Shown: one piece after another, positions 6,914 to 14,980 of the stretch
Numbering within the stretch: position 1 is the stretch's first letter
Layout: the number at the start of each line of letters is the position of its first letter
Source: Clostridia bacterium
Lineage (GTDB): Bacteria; Bacillota_A; Clostridia; Oscillospirales; Acutalibacteraceae
NCBI GenBank assembly: GCA_024699005.1
Contig: JAILQN010000180.1
Location: 1-22,581, forward strand
Length of the DNA: 22,581 nt
Direction of reading: 5' to 3'
Position numbers and translations under genes: made by a program
The notes under the pieces: generated by a model
What the model saw: only the letters and a program-made list of their open reading frames with translations
The model's database searches: none
What the model was told of the DNA's origin: nothing

Positions 6914-9664
6914 ATGATTACAAAAAAAACCAAAATTATTCATTTGCTATCATTTTTGTTGACTGCTTCAATAGTAATTTTAGCCTTTTGTTCTGAATCG
7001 TTGATGATTCATTCAAATGCCAAATTGCTTGCAAAATCTTTTCAGCCAAGATTGACAGCACCTACTTCTTCCGACAAAGCATGGAAATGGTACAAGGAAT
7101 ACGATTACAGCAATAATTGCGCCAGATATGCCTATGCTCGTATTTGTGAAATCCTGGATACTGATATGCGTCCTTTATACGGACCGGGAACTCCGAATAG
7201 TAAATTTATTCCCCCAAACGCCCTGTCTTCAGAATTTGAAGATTGGTTGAAGTCATGTGGGTATGAATCCGAAACTGTTCCAAGACCGGGAAGTGTATAT
7301 GTTGTTAGCGGTCATGTAGCAATTGTCGAATTGGTTGATGAAAAACGTCATATAATTACTGTAAGCGAAGGAAATTCATTTTCGGATATGTCCAAAAATA
7401 ATGGCGTTATAACCTTTTTAACTGATGGTAAAGATGAGATTGGCGAATCAACTTTAACTCACGATCCAAAGCGTCCAGGTAATGGAACGTGGTTTGATGT
7501 TCGAGCAATAAATTATGTGGAACGTAAAGGAACTTATTATTATCTTTTACCAGAAGATTCAGAACCTCCAATAATAACCAATCCAAAGCCAGAGGAGAAA
7601 GATGAAAAAGGTTTTTATTGTTCCATATCTGCGAGTGATGCATTATCTAATGTTGCATCAGTATTCTTCTCGGTTGAACATGAATCCGGAACAAAAACAT
7701 TTCCAGCTAAAGAATATATAGCAACGAATATCTCTGGAAATAAATGGAGAACAAATAATAAAATACTGATTAATGATTTTGGAAATCAGTCAGGATTATA
7801 TCTCATTACAGCTAAAGCAACTGATGCAAACGGTTTTGTAGCGACAGAATCATTTAAGATATCCGTTGGTTCCCCAAATGGGACTAAATATAACATATTA
7901 TATTATCAAGAAGAAGGTTCGTTGAAGCAAAGTTCGACAAAAACGGCTGTTTCGTTCAACCATAAAACTTCAACAGCGAAAATCGAAGACCTGACAGATA
8001 TAAATAAAGCCGGATACGTATTTAAAGGATGGCATGTATACCGTGATTACGATGATACGTGGTATATGAAAAACAAATCGACCGGTGAAAAGTATTGGCT
8101 TCCCATGAAGGATGGTAAGGAGCCGGATGGGTTTGTTCGCGGTGTTTACAAGTCAGGAACCGAGGTTTCAAGGACAGCACCGTACGGGAATGTTTATTTT
8201 TACGGTACATGGACTCCCAAGACAATTACGGTCCAATATGACAACGGAAAGATCATTTCAACACAAAAGCAAAAACCGGTATACGGAGACGGAACGAAGG
8301 TGTTGACCGCGGACGCGCTCGGAAGTGATTTCAAGAAAACCGGTTATACTTTAAACGGTTGGAGAGTCCGGAAAGACGGAAAGTGGCTGGTCCGTAATAC
8401 AAGCACCAAAAAATTATACTGGCGTAACAGCGCCGGTTCCGGATATACGTATTATAAGCTCGGGCTTACAAGCGGCTTAAATACAGTTTTTAAATGCTCA
8501 GAAAACAACAATACGATCACACTTGTGGCTGCGTGGAAGGCAAACCGGTTTAAAATACAATACTACGCAAATCCAAATGGAAACTCATTATCCGGCGCAA
8601 AATATATTACGGGTTCAGATCAGTCTTGTGTATACGGAAGTAAAAACAAAACACAGACATATAAAAATCTTGGAATAACAGTTCCGACAGGTTATTCCGA
8701 ATTTAAAGGTTGGGTTGTGGTAAACAGTGCCGGAAAGCGTCGTTACAAGAGCATACTCGGAGACAACGCTTTGTGGTTGGATCCCGACACTGAAATGATT
8801 CCGATAGGGTACAAGATATGGCTTTATAAGAACGGCTGCAGCGTCACAAAGACTGTAAGTTCCGGTACGGTTAAGTTTTACGCACAGTTTACACCGAATT
8901 CTTACTCCCTTGATTACTATAACAACGGAAAAAAAGCTGACAGTTCCAAAGATTTAAATTATGGTAAAAAGTATAATGCAAAAACGCTTGCTCAAATTGC
9001 GAAGATTACGACACCGAAAGGTTATACGTTCAGAGGTTGGAAATTGCAGCGTCCCGATGGATCTTATCTGATGAAGAGAGTATCTGATGGCAAAAAGGTA
9101 TGGAAAAAACTATCCAACAATGCTGTCCCGTCCGGCTATAAGATTTATTATCATAATGATGGGTTCAGATTCTCGTCACTGACACCTGAAAACGGCAAAA
9201 CCGTAAAAGCAATTGCTTCATGGACGCCTATCAAGTATACGATCGAATACGGAAAAAGAAATGGAGGCGGTCCGGATACCGCAAGCCAGAAGACAACGGT
9301 AACTTACAACGTCAAACATTCCACCCGTTCATTCAAGAAACTGGGCTTTACTTCTCCAAATAATGATACAAAGAACTATGAAGGCCGTTGGCGTATTTAT
9401 CGGTCAGATACTAAAAAATGGTTGTGTTATGACACCAAGGATCAAAAGAAAGTCTGGATCACAGAGGACACATACAAATATAATAATGAACAAATTAATA
9501 ACCACAAACGTTATGTTTATTATTACTATAAGGAAAAGCAAGAAGTCAGCCGAACCGTTTCCACACCATGTACTGTCAGATTTGAGGTGTTTTGGCGTTT
9601 GAAAACAGGAAAGGGCGACAGTTGGGAAACATATGATAAAAATCTGAAAAAATGGCGGAATTAG
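6914..9664 (+). CDS. Exported CHAP-domain protein with five InlB-like/Flg_new repeats
   Basis: The 916-residue protein starts 10 bases after AGGAGA. Residues 1-37 are a signal sequence. Residues about 50-200 look like a CHAP (NlpC/P60-like) amidase or endopeptidase domain, with the candidate nucleophile Cys in NNCARYAYA and the His in SGHVAIVEL. Residues about 218-318 resemble an Ig-like bacterial surface domain (SASDALSNVASVFFSV). Residues about 322 to 900 are five units of roughly 110 residues. Each has an IxYYxNG strand, a GYxFKGWxVxR core and a xVxFYAxWTP end, like Listeria-Bacteroides (Flg_new/InlB B) repeats but lengthened by a Lys/Trp-rich insert. There is no dockerin or anchor. The first kilobase is visibly more AT-rich than its neighbours, which suggests separate acquisition. 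It could remodel peptidoglycan for insertion of the surface complex, or act as a toxin-like hydrolase. Confidence 0.85.
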   Translation: MITKKTKIIHLLSFLLTASIVILAFCSESLMIHSNAKLLAKSFQPRLTAPTSSDKAWKWYKEYDYSNNCARYAYARICEILDTDMRPLYGPGTPNSKFIPPNALSSEFEDWLKSCGYESETVPRPGSVYVVSGHVAIVELVDEKRHIITVSEGNSFSDMSKNNGVITFLTDGKDEIGESTLTHDPKRPGNGTWFDVRAINYVERKGTYYYLLPEDSEPPIITNPKPEEKDEKGFYCSISASDALSNVASVFFSVEHESGTKTFPAKEYIATNISGNKWRTNNKILINDFGNQSGLYLITAKATDANGFVATESFKISVGSPNGTKYNILYYQEEGSLKQSSTKTAVSFNHKTSTAKIEDLTDINKAGYVFKGWHVYRDYDDTWYMKNKSTGEKYWLPMKDGKEPDGFVRGVYKSGTEVSRTAPYGNVYFYGTWTPKTITVQYDNGKIISTQKQKPVYGDGTKVLTADALGSDFKKTGYTLNGWRVRKDGKWLVRNTSTKKLYWRNSAGSGYTYYKLGLTSGLNTVFKCSENNNTITLVAAWKANRFKIQYYANPNGNSLSGAKYITGSDQSCVYGSKNKTQTYKNLGITVPTGYSEFKGWVVVNSAGKRRYKSILGDNALWLDPDTEMIPIGYKIWLYKNGCSVTKTVSSGTVKFYAQFTPNSYSLDYYNNGKKADSSKDLNYGKKYNAKTLAQIAKITTPKGYTFRGWKLQRPDGSYLMKRVSDGKKVWKKLSNNAVPSGYKIYYHNDGFRFSSLTPENGKTVKAIASWTPIKYTIEYGKRNGGGPDTASQKTTVTYNVKHSTRSFKKLGFTSPNNDTKNYEGRWRIYRSDTKKWLCYDTKDQKKVWITEDTYKYNNEQINNHKRYVYYYYKEKQEVSRTVSTPCTVRFEVFWRLKTGKGDSWETYDKNLKKWRN

Positions 9665-9708
9665 AAATGAGCCCACATGCGTAATACTTATTTAAAGGAG
9701 GAATGGAT

Positions 9709-10623
9709 ATGAAAAGAAATCGAAAAAGATTGAGCATATTAGTTCATATTTTGACCGTTGTTTTCGCTGCCGCTCTTTTTTCTTTGTTTATTTTTGCCGA
9801 AGATGCAGAAGATGCCAATGATGAAACAATTTCAGGAGTTCCCTCGGATGTCGCTACAGACGGAGATGCGTCGTCCGAAGCATTAGGCTATGAAGACGAA
9901 GGTATGGGAAATTTTGTGGTTGGCGGCGACGAAGACGCTCTTGACGTTGAAACATATGAAGGCGATGTAGACGACGCAGACGGCGAACCAGATGCGCTCC
10001 CGGCGATGGCTGATGACAGCGGGGCGGATTCAGAAGATCCCATCGAAGAAAAGATCATTGATCCGGAAAATCCGGTTTTGCTTTTTAATGAATCGGAGAG
10101 TATTATTGGTATATATGGCGCATATCTTGTTTTTAAAGTAGATAAAAGCAGTGAACAAAAGATGACCGGATACACGCTTAAGCTCACACGAGCCACGGAC
10201 GGAACATCCGTCGAAGGCGTCGCGGAATTGCAGGACGAAGGATATCTGCGCTATAATATTACCGCGTATACCGGCGAACTTCTGCCTGGTTTCACCATGA
10301 CTCCCGATACTGAATATAAATACGTATTCAGCGTTACCGTCGACGGAAAAGCATACTCAAAGACCGGCAGTTTCCGGACGGCTGCCGCTGCAGAACAACC
10401 GGTTAAAGTTTTGTGCGGTGATATAAATGCCGACGGCAAAGTTAATAACAAAGACAGTACAATTCTGGCCAGATATCTTGCCAAATGGGACGGTTATGAA
10501 GAGCAGATAGTTTCCATGGAAGCTGCTGATGTTAATAAAGACGGAAAGGTAAACAATAAGGACAGAACGATCCTTGCAAGATATCTGGCAAAATGGGATG
10601 GATATGCCCAGTATTTTGAATAA
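9709..10623 (+). CDS. Exported acidic protein with FnIII-like domain and C-terminal type I dockerin
   Basis: The protein has about 304 residues. The ATG at 9709 is chosen over 9703 because the AAGGAGG site ends only about 2 bases before 9703. A signal peptide (1-30) is followed by a long Asp/Glu-rich low-complexity region (about 31-115). Residues about 125-225 look like a fibronectin type III-type beta sandwich, ending in TEYKYVFSVTVDGKAYSKTG. The C-terminal dockerin (236-304) has two nearly identical halves, DINADGKVNNKD and DVNKDGKVNNKD, each followed by x-TILARYLAKWDGY. Its recognition helices differ from those of the dockerins at 3736 and 12683 and resemble those of the protein encoded just downstream. 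This is probably a non-catalytic client of the surface complex. It sits 28 bp before the sortase-fusion gene. Confidence 0.88.
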   Translation: MKRNRKRLSILVHILTVVFAAALFSLFIFAEDAEDANDETISGVPSDVATDGDASSEALGYEDEGMGNFVVGGDEDALDVETYEGDVDDADGEPDALPAMADDSGADSEDPIEEKIIDPENPVLLFNESESIIGIYGAYLVFKVDKSSEQKMTGYTLKLTRATDGTSVEGVAELQDEGYLRYNITAYTGELLPGFTMTPDTEYKYVFSVTVDGKAYSKTGSFRTAAAAEQPVKVLCGDINADGKVNNKDSTILARYLAKWDGYEEQIVSMEAADVNKDGKVNNKDRTILARYLAKWDGYAQYFE

Positions 10624-10651
10624 TTCTGATTTGATCGGAGGGCGACAGAAT

Positions 10652-12655
10652 ATGAAACGCTTTATTTCATCTATTCTATGTATTATACTTATTTTATCTT
10701 GTTTTTCGGTTTGCGTATCTGCGACCGGCGAAGGGACTATTGCTGCAAGTACGGCAAAGGCAAAACCGGGAGATACTGTTAATATTCAGGTGAGTATCAG
10801 TAACAATCCCGGTGTGATGATACTTGGATTAGATGTAGGATATGATTCTTCGGTGATGAAGCTGACAAAGGTTACGGACGGCGCATTGCTCGGAACCGCA
10901 ACGCACACCGAAAATCTTGAACTTAATCCTTATCGGCTTACATGGGATAATCCTACCGTAACGACTGATTTTACTCAAAACGGTGTGATCGCGACTCTGA
11001 CATTCTTGATAAATAATGATGCTTCTCAAGGTTCTTATCCAGTTTCTCTTTCATATGAAAAGGACAATTCCGAAATTATGAATGTGAATATGGATGATGT
11101 TGATTTCGTTCTTGAGAATGGGGTTATCGAAATTGAAGACGGACATACTCATACGTCCGTAACTATTCCCGGCACGGCGGCAACCTGTACAGAAGATGGT
11201 ATGACTGACGGAGAGAAGTGTTCCGAATGCGGTAAGATACTGAAAAAACAGGAGATCATTCCCGCAGCAGGACACAAGTGGGATGAAGGGAAGGTCACAA
11301 AAGCTCCGACCTGCACCGGGGAAGGTGTGAAACAATTCACATGTACGGTTTGTGATGAAAAGAAAACCGAATCGGTCGCATCTCTCGGACATGACTGGGC
11401 TGTTGATTTCACAATCGATAAAGAACCGACAGCTGCAGCGCCGGGCGAGAAGTCGATTCACTGTTCCCGCTGCGATGCGCGTAAGGATATTACGGAGATT
11501 GAAAAGATACATACTCATACGTCTGTAACTATTCCCGGTAAAGCGGCAACCTGTACAGAAGAAGGGATGACTGACGGAGAGAAATGTTCCGGATGCGGTG
11601 AGATCCTGAAAAAACAGGAGATCATTCCCGCAACAGGACACAAGTGGGATGAAGGGAAGGTCACAAAAGCTCCTACATGCACTGAGGAAGGTGTAAAACA
11701 GTTCATATGTACGGTTTGTGATGAAAAGAAAACCGAATCGGTCGAATCTCTCGGACATGACTGGGCTGCTGATTTTACGATAGATAAAGAACCCACGTTT
11801 ACAATGCCGGGAGAAAAGTCCGTTCACTGTTCTCGCTGCGATGAGCGTAAGGATATTGCGGAGATCCCGATTAAAATACTATATGGGGACGTGTATAAGG
11901 ACGGCAAAGTGGACGGCAGAGACGCGACCCGTCTGCTCCAGTATTTCGCCAAATGGGACGTGGAGATAAACGAGGAGGCCGCGGACTGCTGGCCCGACGG
12001 AAAAATTGACGGCAGAGACGCCACTCGTATCCTGCAATATCTGGCGAAATGGCCTGTAGTATTAGGATCGAAAAACAGTTATGTCTGTCCTGTTGATCTC
12101 GATGCTTACAAGAGGCAGAATGCGGATATCTATTCCTGGCTTGAGATTCCCGGTTCCGAAATAAGTTATCCTGTGTTCCAGCATCCAACGGAAAATGAGT
12201 ATTATCTCAGGCGTGATATAAACGGCGATTATTCCGTAAGAGGCGTTCTGTTCACCGAAGCCGGGTACAACGGCAAAGACTATAATGATCCTGTGACAGT
12301 TATTTACGGGCATGATATGCAGGACGAAACAATGTTCGGGCCCCTGCAGGAGATGTACTCGAATGATGAAGGGCTTGCCCGGTATCAGACCATAAAAATC
12401 TATCTTCCGGACAGGGAACTTACGTATCGGGTGTTCGCATGCGTTCCGTATAGTGACGAACATATATTATACAATTACGATTTCAAAGATGCCGACTCTT
12501 TTGATCGGTTCTTTGCCGGGATATCACAGATAAGTTCTGAACAGGCGATTTTCAGTCAGATCTCCCTTGAAAAAACTGACAAGGTTCTGATTCTCTCGAC
12601 ATGTTTGTCCGGAAACAGTGACGGCCGTTTCCTTGTCTGCGCCAAGCTTGTTTGA
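10652..12655 (+). CDS. Cohesin / Cys-rich tandem repeat / dockerin / class B sortase fusion protein
   Basis: The protein has 667 residues. The ATG at 10652 follows GGAGGG by about 10 bases and begins a signal peptide (1-24); the longer frame from 10574 overlaps the previous gene. Residues about 26-155 resemble a type I cohesin (PGDTVNIQVSISNNPG, YDSSVMKL, SYPVSL). Residues 165-408 are two 122-residue repeats, each with four CxxC-like pairs (for example CSECG and CTVCDEK), possibly metal-binding. Residues about 410-470 are an internal dockerin with loops DVYKDGKVDGRD and DCWPDGKIDGRD. Residues about 471-667 are a class B sortase domain: IPGSEISYPVFQHP, His554 in IYGHDMQDETMFGPL, Cys651 in LSTC and Arg659, so the catalytic triad is intact. 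Sortases are normally separate enzymes with an N-terminal membrane helix; here the enzyme appears tethered through cohesin-dockerin contacts. Confidence 0.9.
   Translation: MKRFISSILCIILILSCFSVCVSATGEGTIAASTAKAKPGDTVNIQVSISNNPGVMILGLDVGYDSSVMKLTKVTDGALLGTATHTENLELNPYRLTWDNPTVTTDFTQNGVIATLTFLINNDASQGSYPVSLSYEKDNSEIMNVNMDDVDFVLENGVIEIEDGHTHTSVTIPGTAATCTEDGMTDGEKCSECGKILKKQEIIPAAGHKWDEGKVTKAPTCTGEGVKQFTCTVCDEKKTESVASLGHDWAVDFTIDKEPTAAAPGEKSIHCSRCDARKDITEIEKIHTHTSVTIPGKAATCTEEGMTDGEKCSGCGEILKKQEIIPATGHKWDEGKVTKAPTCTEEGVKQFICTVCDEKKTESVESLGHDWAADFTIDKEPTFTMPGEKSVHCSRCDERKDIAEIPIKILYGDVYKDGKVDGRDATRLLQYFAKWDVEINEEAADCWPDGKIDGRDATRILQYLAKWPVVLGSKNSYVCPVDLDAYKRQNADIYSWLEIPGSEISYPVFQHPTENEYYLRRDINGDYSVRGVLFTEAGYNGKDYNDPVTVIYGHDMQDETMFGPLQEMYSNDEGLARYQTIKIYLPDRELTYRVFACVPYSDEHILYNYDFKDADSFDRFFAGISQISSEQAIFSQISLEKTDKVLILSTCLSGNSDGRFLVCAKLV
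11144..11875 (+). repeat. 366-bp in-frame tandem duplication encoding Cys-rich modules
   Basis: Two adjacent units begin with CATACTCATACGTC at 11144 and 11510, so the period is 366 bp or 122 codons. They remain very similar at the DNA level, with mostly single-base differences. This indicates a recent duplication or ongoing homogenisation and a likely source of length variation between strains. Confidence 0.9.
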
Positions 12656-12682
12656 TTACGTTATTATATGAGGTATAAAACT

Positions 12683-13318
12683 ATGGTCAAAAGAACACTA
12701 TCATTAGTTTTGACGGTCCTTATGCTTTGCGCTGTTCTGTCTTTCGGAGCGTATGCCGAAAACAGAGGACCGTTCAGGTGCATTGCCGTGAATGTGTCTC
12801 TGGACGAGAATCCGGGCATCGATTATCTTAAAATAAGAGTATCTTATGAAAAATCGAAGCTGGACCTGATAGAGGTGACCGACAAGGAGATTCTCAAGGG
12901 ATTTCAGTTTGTGTCCGGAAAGTCATTATCGGACGATCCATACCATGTGTTGTGGGCGGCATCGGAAGATAATAACAGTACCGGAGAATTGTTGAGACTG
13001 GCTTTTGAGGTTAAGGCTCCTTCTGCCGGTAACAATTACGACATTTCCGTGGAGGTGGATTCCGCCTTTAATCAGGAAATGGAAAGCGTGGAAGTCAAAC
13101 TCAGCTCCAAAATATTTGCGTCTTACGACATCGGAGATGTGGACGGGAACGGCAAGGTTTTTGCGAACGACGCGAGACTCGCACTAAGGGCGTCGGCGAG
13201 GCTGGAAGAATTGTCCCGCGAAGCTTTCTATGCCGCCGACTGTGACAGAAACGGCGTAATAACAGCGGGTGAAGCTAGAATGATACTCAGATATTCGGCG
13301 AATTTGCCGTTGAATTAA
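12683..13318 (+). CDS. Small exported cohesin-dockerin adaptor protein
   Basis: The protein has about 211 residues. The ATG at 12683 is chosen because GAGGT ends 8 bases before it, whereas the upstream in-frame ATG at 12668 has no such site. After a signal peptide (1-24), residues about 30-145 are a cohesin-like domain closely related to that of the next gene, sharing LDENPGIDYLKI, LSDDPYHVLW and AFNQEMESVEV. Residues about 150-211 are a dockerin with loops DVDGNGKVFAND and DCDRNGVITAGE and the helix ARLALRASARLEEL, very like the dockerin of the LRR_5 protein at 3736. One cohesin plus one dockerin is the layout of adaptor scaffoldins such as ScaC of Ruminococcus flavefaciens. Here it could link dockerin clients to the membrane cohesin encoded next. 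Confidence 0.87.
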   Translation: MVKRTLSLVLTVLMLCAVLSFGAYAENRGPFRCIAVNVSLDENPGIDYLKIRVSYEKSKLDLIEVTDKEILKGFQFVSGKSLSDDPYHVLWAASEDNNSTGELLRLAFEVKAPSAGNNYDISVEVDSAFNQEMESVEVKLSSKIFASYDIGDVDGNGKVFANDARLALRASARLEELSREAFYAADCDRNGVITAGEARMILRYSANLPLN

Positions 13319-13333
13319 ACAGAGGTAATAATG

Positions 13334-14254
13334 ATGAAGAAATATTTTTGCATTGCAATAGTACTGCTGATGCTTTGCGCCGCGATCGCATTCGGTGTCA
13401 ATGCGGCCGAAGCCAGTCCCGGTAAGACAGTGCAGGTCAGTGTCGACCTTTCCGAAAATCCTGGGCTCAATTATCTGGGATTAAATATCTCTTATGACAG
13501 CTCGGTCATGACTTTGAGATCAGCGGACAATACGGGCGTGCTCAACGGCGGTTTTACTTCCGGGAGGTACCTGTCCGCAGATCCTTACGCCGTGATCTGG
13601 AGTTCTGACGGTGATATGACCGGTGAGGGCAGCATTCTCACGCTTACATTTGATGTGAGAGACGACGCCGCAGACGGAACGTATCCTGTCAATGTTGAGG
13701 TTGAAGGCGCCTATAACCAGAATATGGAAGAGGTGAACGTCAGCGCTTACGCCTCGAGCGTCTCCGTAAAACATGCTCCTGAGACTACCACAAAACCGCC
13801 GGAAACTACTACAAAGCCACCGGCAACTACAACGAATCCGGTAACCACGACAAAGCCGCCTGCGACTACAACGAATCCGGTAACCACGACAAAGCCTCCC
13901 GAAACCACCGACAAACCGGAAACGACGACGAAGCAGCCCGAAACTACCGCGAAACCGGGAACGACCGCCGGGCAGACAGAGAACGGTACGAAAACCGGAA
14001 CTTCCGTTACAACAACGCAGCCCGCAGTCATCAATGACTTTTCGGTCACGGAGCCTTTGGCTTCGACCTACGGTGAGGCGGAAAATGTTTCCGCTCCTTC
14101 TGGCGTTAACGCGGAGTCCGCGACGGATACGGACGGTACGGTAAACAGCAGCCGCACAGGTAAAGTGATCGGTATCTCTGTCGCCGCAGTCGTCATCGTC
14201 GCCGCAGCGGTGGGAGTGTTCTTCGTTATAAAAAAGAAGAGACTTGCCGTATAA
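13334..14254 (+). CDS. Membrane-anchored single-cohesin protein (anchoring scaffoldin-like)
   Basis: The protein has 306 residues. The ATG at 13334 has a better distance to GAGGT than the adjacent ATG at 13331, which cannot be excluded. A signal peptide (about 1-25) precedes a cohesin domain (about 28-150; PGKTVQVSVDLSENPG, LGLNISYDSSVM, YPVNVEVEGAYNQ). A Thr/Pro/Lys linker (about 153-220; repeats of ETTTKPP and TTTNPV) and a low-complexity stretch follow. The end is a hydrophobic helix (278-299) with the tail KKKRLAV. Directly before the helix is SSRTG (272-276), which resembles the S/PPxTG-type signals of some class B sortases but lacks the Pro. Single-cohesin cell-surface anchors such as ScaE are the closest known parallel. 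It is the last gene before the palindromic terminator. Confidence 0.87.
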   Translation: MKKYFCIAIVLLMLCAAIAFGVNAAEASPGKTVQVSVDLSENPGLNYLGLNISYDSSVMTLRSADNTGVLNGGFTSGRYLSADPYAVIWSSDGDMTGEGSILTLTFDVRDDAADGTYPVNVEVEGAYNQNMEEVNVSAYASSVSVKHAPETTTKPPETTTKPPATTTNPVTTTKPPATTTNPVTTTKPPETTDKPETTTKQPETTAKPGTTAGQTENGTKTGTSVTTTQPAVINDFSVTEPLASTYGEAENVSAPSGVNAESATDTDGTVNSSRTGKVIGISVAAVVIVAAAVGVFFVIKKKRLAV

Positions 14255-14272
14255 GGAACGTTTTATATATTT

Positions 14273-14319
14273 AAAACACATAGGCTGTAAAACCGCGGTT
14301 TTACAGCCTATGTGTTTTT
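14273..14319. terminator. Perfect 46-bp palindrome, probable bidirectional terminator
   Basis: Positions 14273-14318 are a perfect palindrome centred on CCGCGG, with 23-bp arms starting AAAACACATAGGCTG. The A-rich left end and T-rich right end give a U-tract after the hairpin in both directions. It lies between the convergent genes ending at 14254 (plus) and 14326 (minus) and would stop transcription from both sides. Confidence 0.88.
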
Positions 14320-14325
14320 GAACGT

Positions 14326-14940
14326 TCATTTGCCTGTATTTCTGACCTGGCATCGTTCCATTGCGTGGTCGATCTCGCCTCTGATGATGTATTCCACCGC
14401 ATCGCAGGCCTTCTCCAGCGACGGCGCGAGATCCTTCATTTCCTGTTCGGTCAGTCTGCTCAGTACAAAGTCCTTGAGGTCGTAATCGGGGTGGAGCTTG
14501 CCGCCGGCGCCGATCTTCACTCTGGGGAAGTTTTCGGAATTCAGAAAACCGACGATGCTCTTTATTCCGTTGTGAGAACCGGCAGAGCCTTTCTGTTTGA
14601 CCCGCACGTCGGCAAAGGGTATATCCACGTCGTCAAAGATAATGATGATCTTCTCCGGTGGTATCTTGTAGAAGGAAGCACATTCCTCCACGGCTATACC
14701 CGAGGAGTTCATAAATGTCTCGGGCTTGAGCACAACGCACCGTACGCCGTTTATCACGCAGTCGCACATGCGCGACTGAAATTTTATTTTGTTTATCTTG
14801 AGGTCGTGCCTCCGGGCAAGCTCGTCCACGCACAAAAAACCGAGATTGTGCCTTGTGCGTTCGTATTTTTTGCCGGGGTTGCCCAGACCGACTATAAGGA
14901 ACTCCGGCGCGCCGGAAGGCCTTCTTTGAAATATCGACAT
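14326..14940 (-). CDS. pth: Peptidyl-tRNA hydrolase
   Basis: The 204-residue cytoplasmic enzyme releases tRNA from prematurely dropped peptidyl-tRNA. Length and motifs match the bacterial Pth family: VGLGNPGKKYERTRHNLGF with the catalytic His31, LKPETFMNSSG, the FDDVDIP motif with Asp103 (equivalent to Asp93 of the E. coli enzyme) and KGSAGSHNGIKSI. The start at 14940 has only a weak AGAAG site upstream. In many Firmicutes pth lies in a glmU-prs-pth (spoVC) cluster. Here glmU is upstream on the same strand, prs is absent, and the 218-bp gap is filled mostly by an inverted-repeat element. Confidence 0.97.
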   Translation of the reverse strand: MSIFQRRPSGAPEFLIVGLGNPGKKYERTRHNLGFLCVDELARRHDLKINKIKFQSRMCDCVINGVRCVVLKPETFMNSSGIAVEECASFYKIPPEKIIIIFDDVDIPFADVRVKQKGSAGSHNGIKSIVGFLNSENFPRVKIGAGGKLHPDYDLKDFVLSRLTEQEMKDLAPSLEKACDAVEYIIRGEIDHAMERCQVRNTGK

Positions 14941-14980
14941 TTTTAAGTTTCTTCTGTTCAGTTAAGAATACGGTTTCAAT

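Noticed and set aside
10574..10651. A 26-codon upstream extension of the sortase-fusion frame
   Set aside because: It overlaps the end of the preceding dockerin gene, would place 26 residues before the signal peptide, and the ATG at 10652 has a proper ribosome-binding site.
11051..11827. A 258-codon minus-strand frame, Cys/Phe-rich
   Set aside because: It is antisense to the duplicated Cys-rich modules and owes its length to their repeat composition. It has no ribosome-binding site and no recognisable domain.
13520..14353. A 277-codon minus-strand frame
   Set aside because: It is the complement of the cohesin domain and Thr/Pro linker and also crosses the palindromic terminator. The Arg/Gly/Cys-rich product has no family features.
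14365..14946. A 193-codon plus-strand frame
   Set aside because: It is a complete shadow of pth, which is unmistakable on the other strand.
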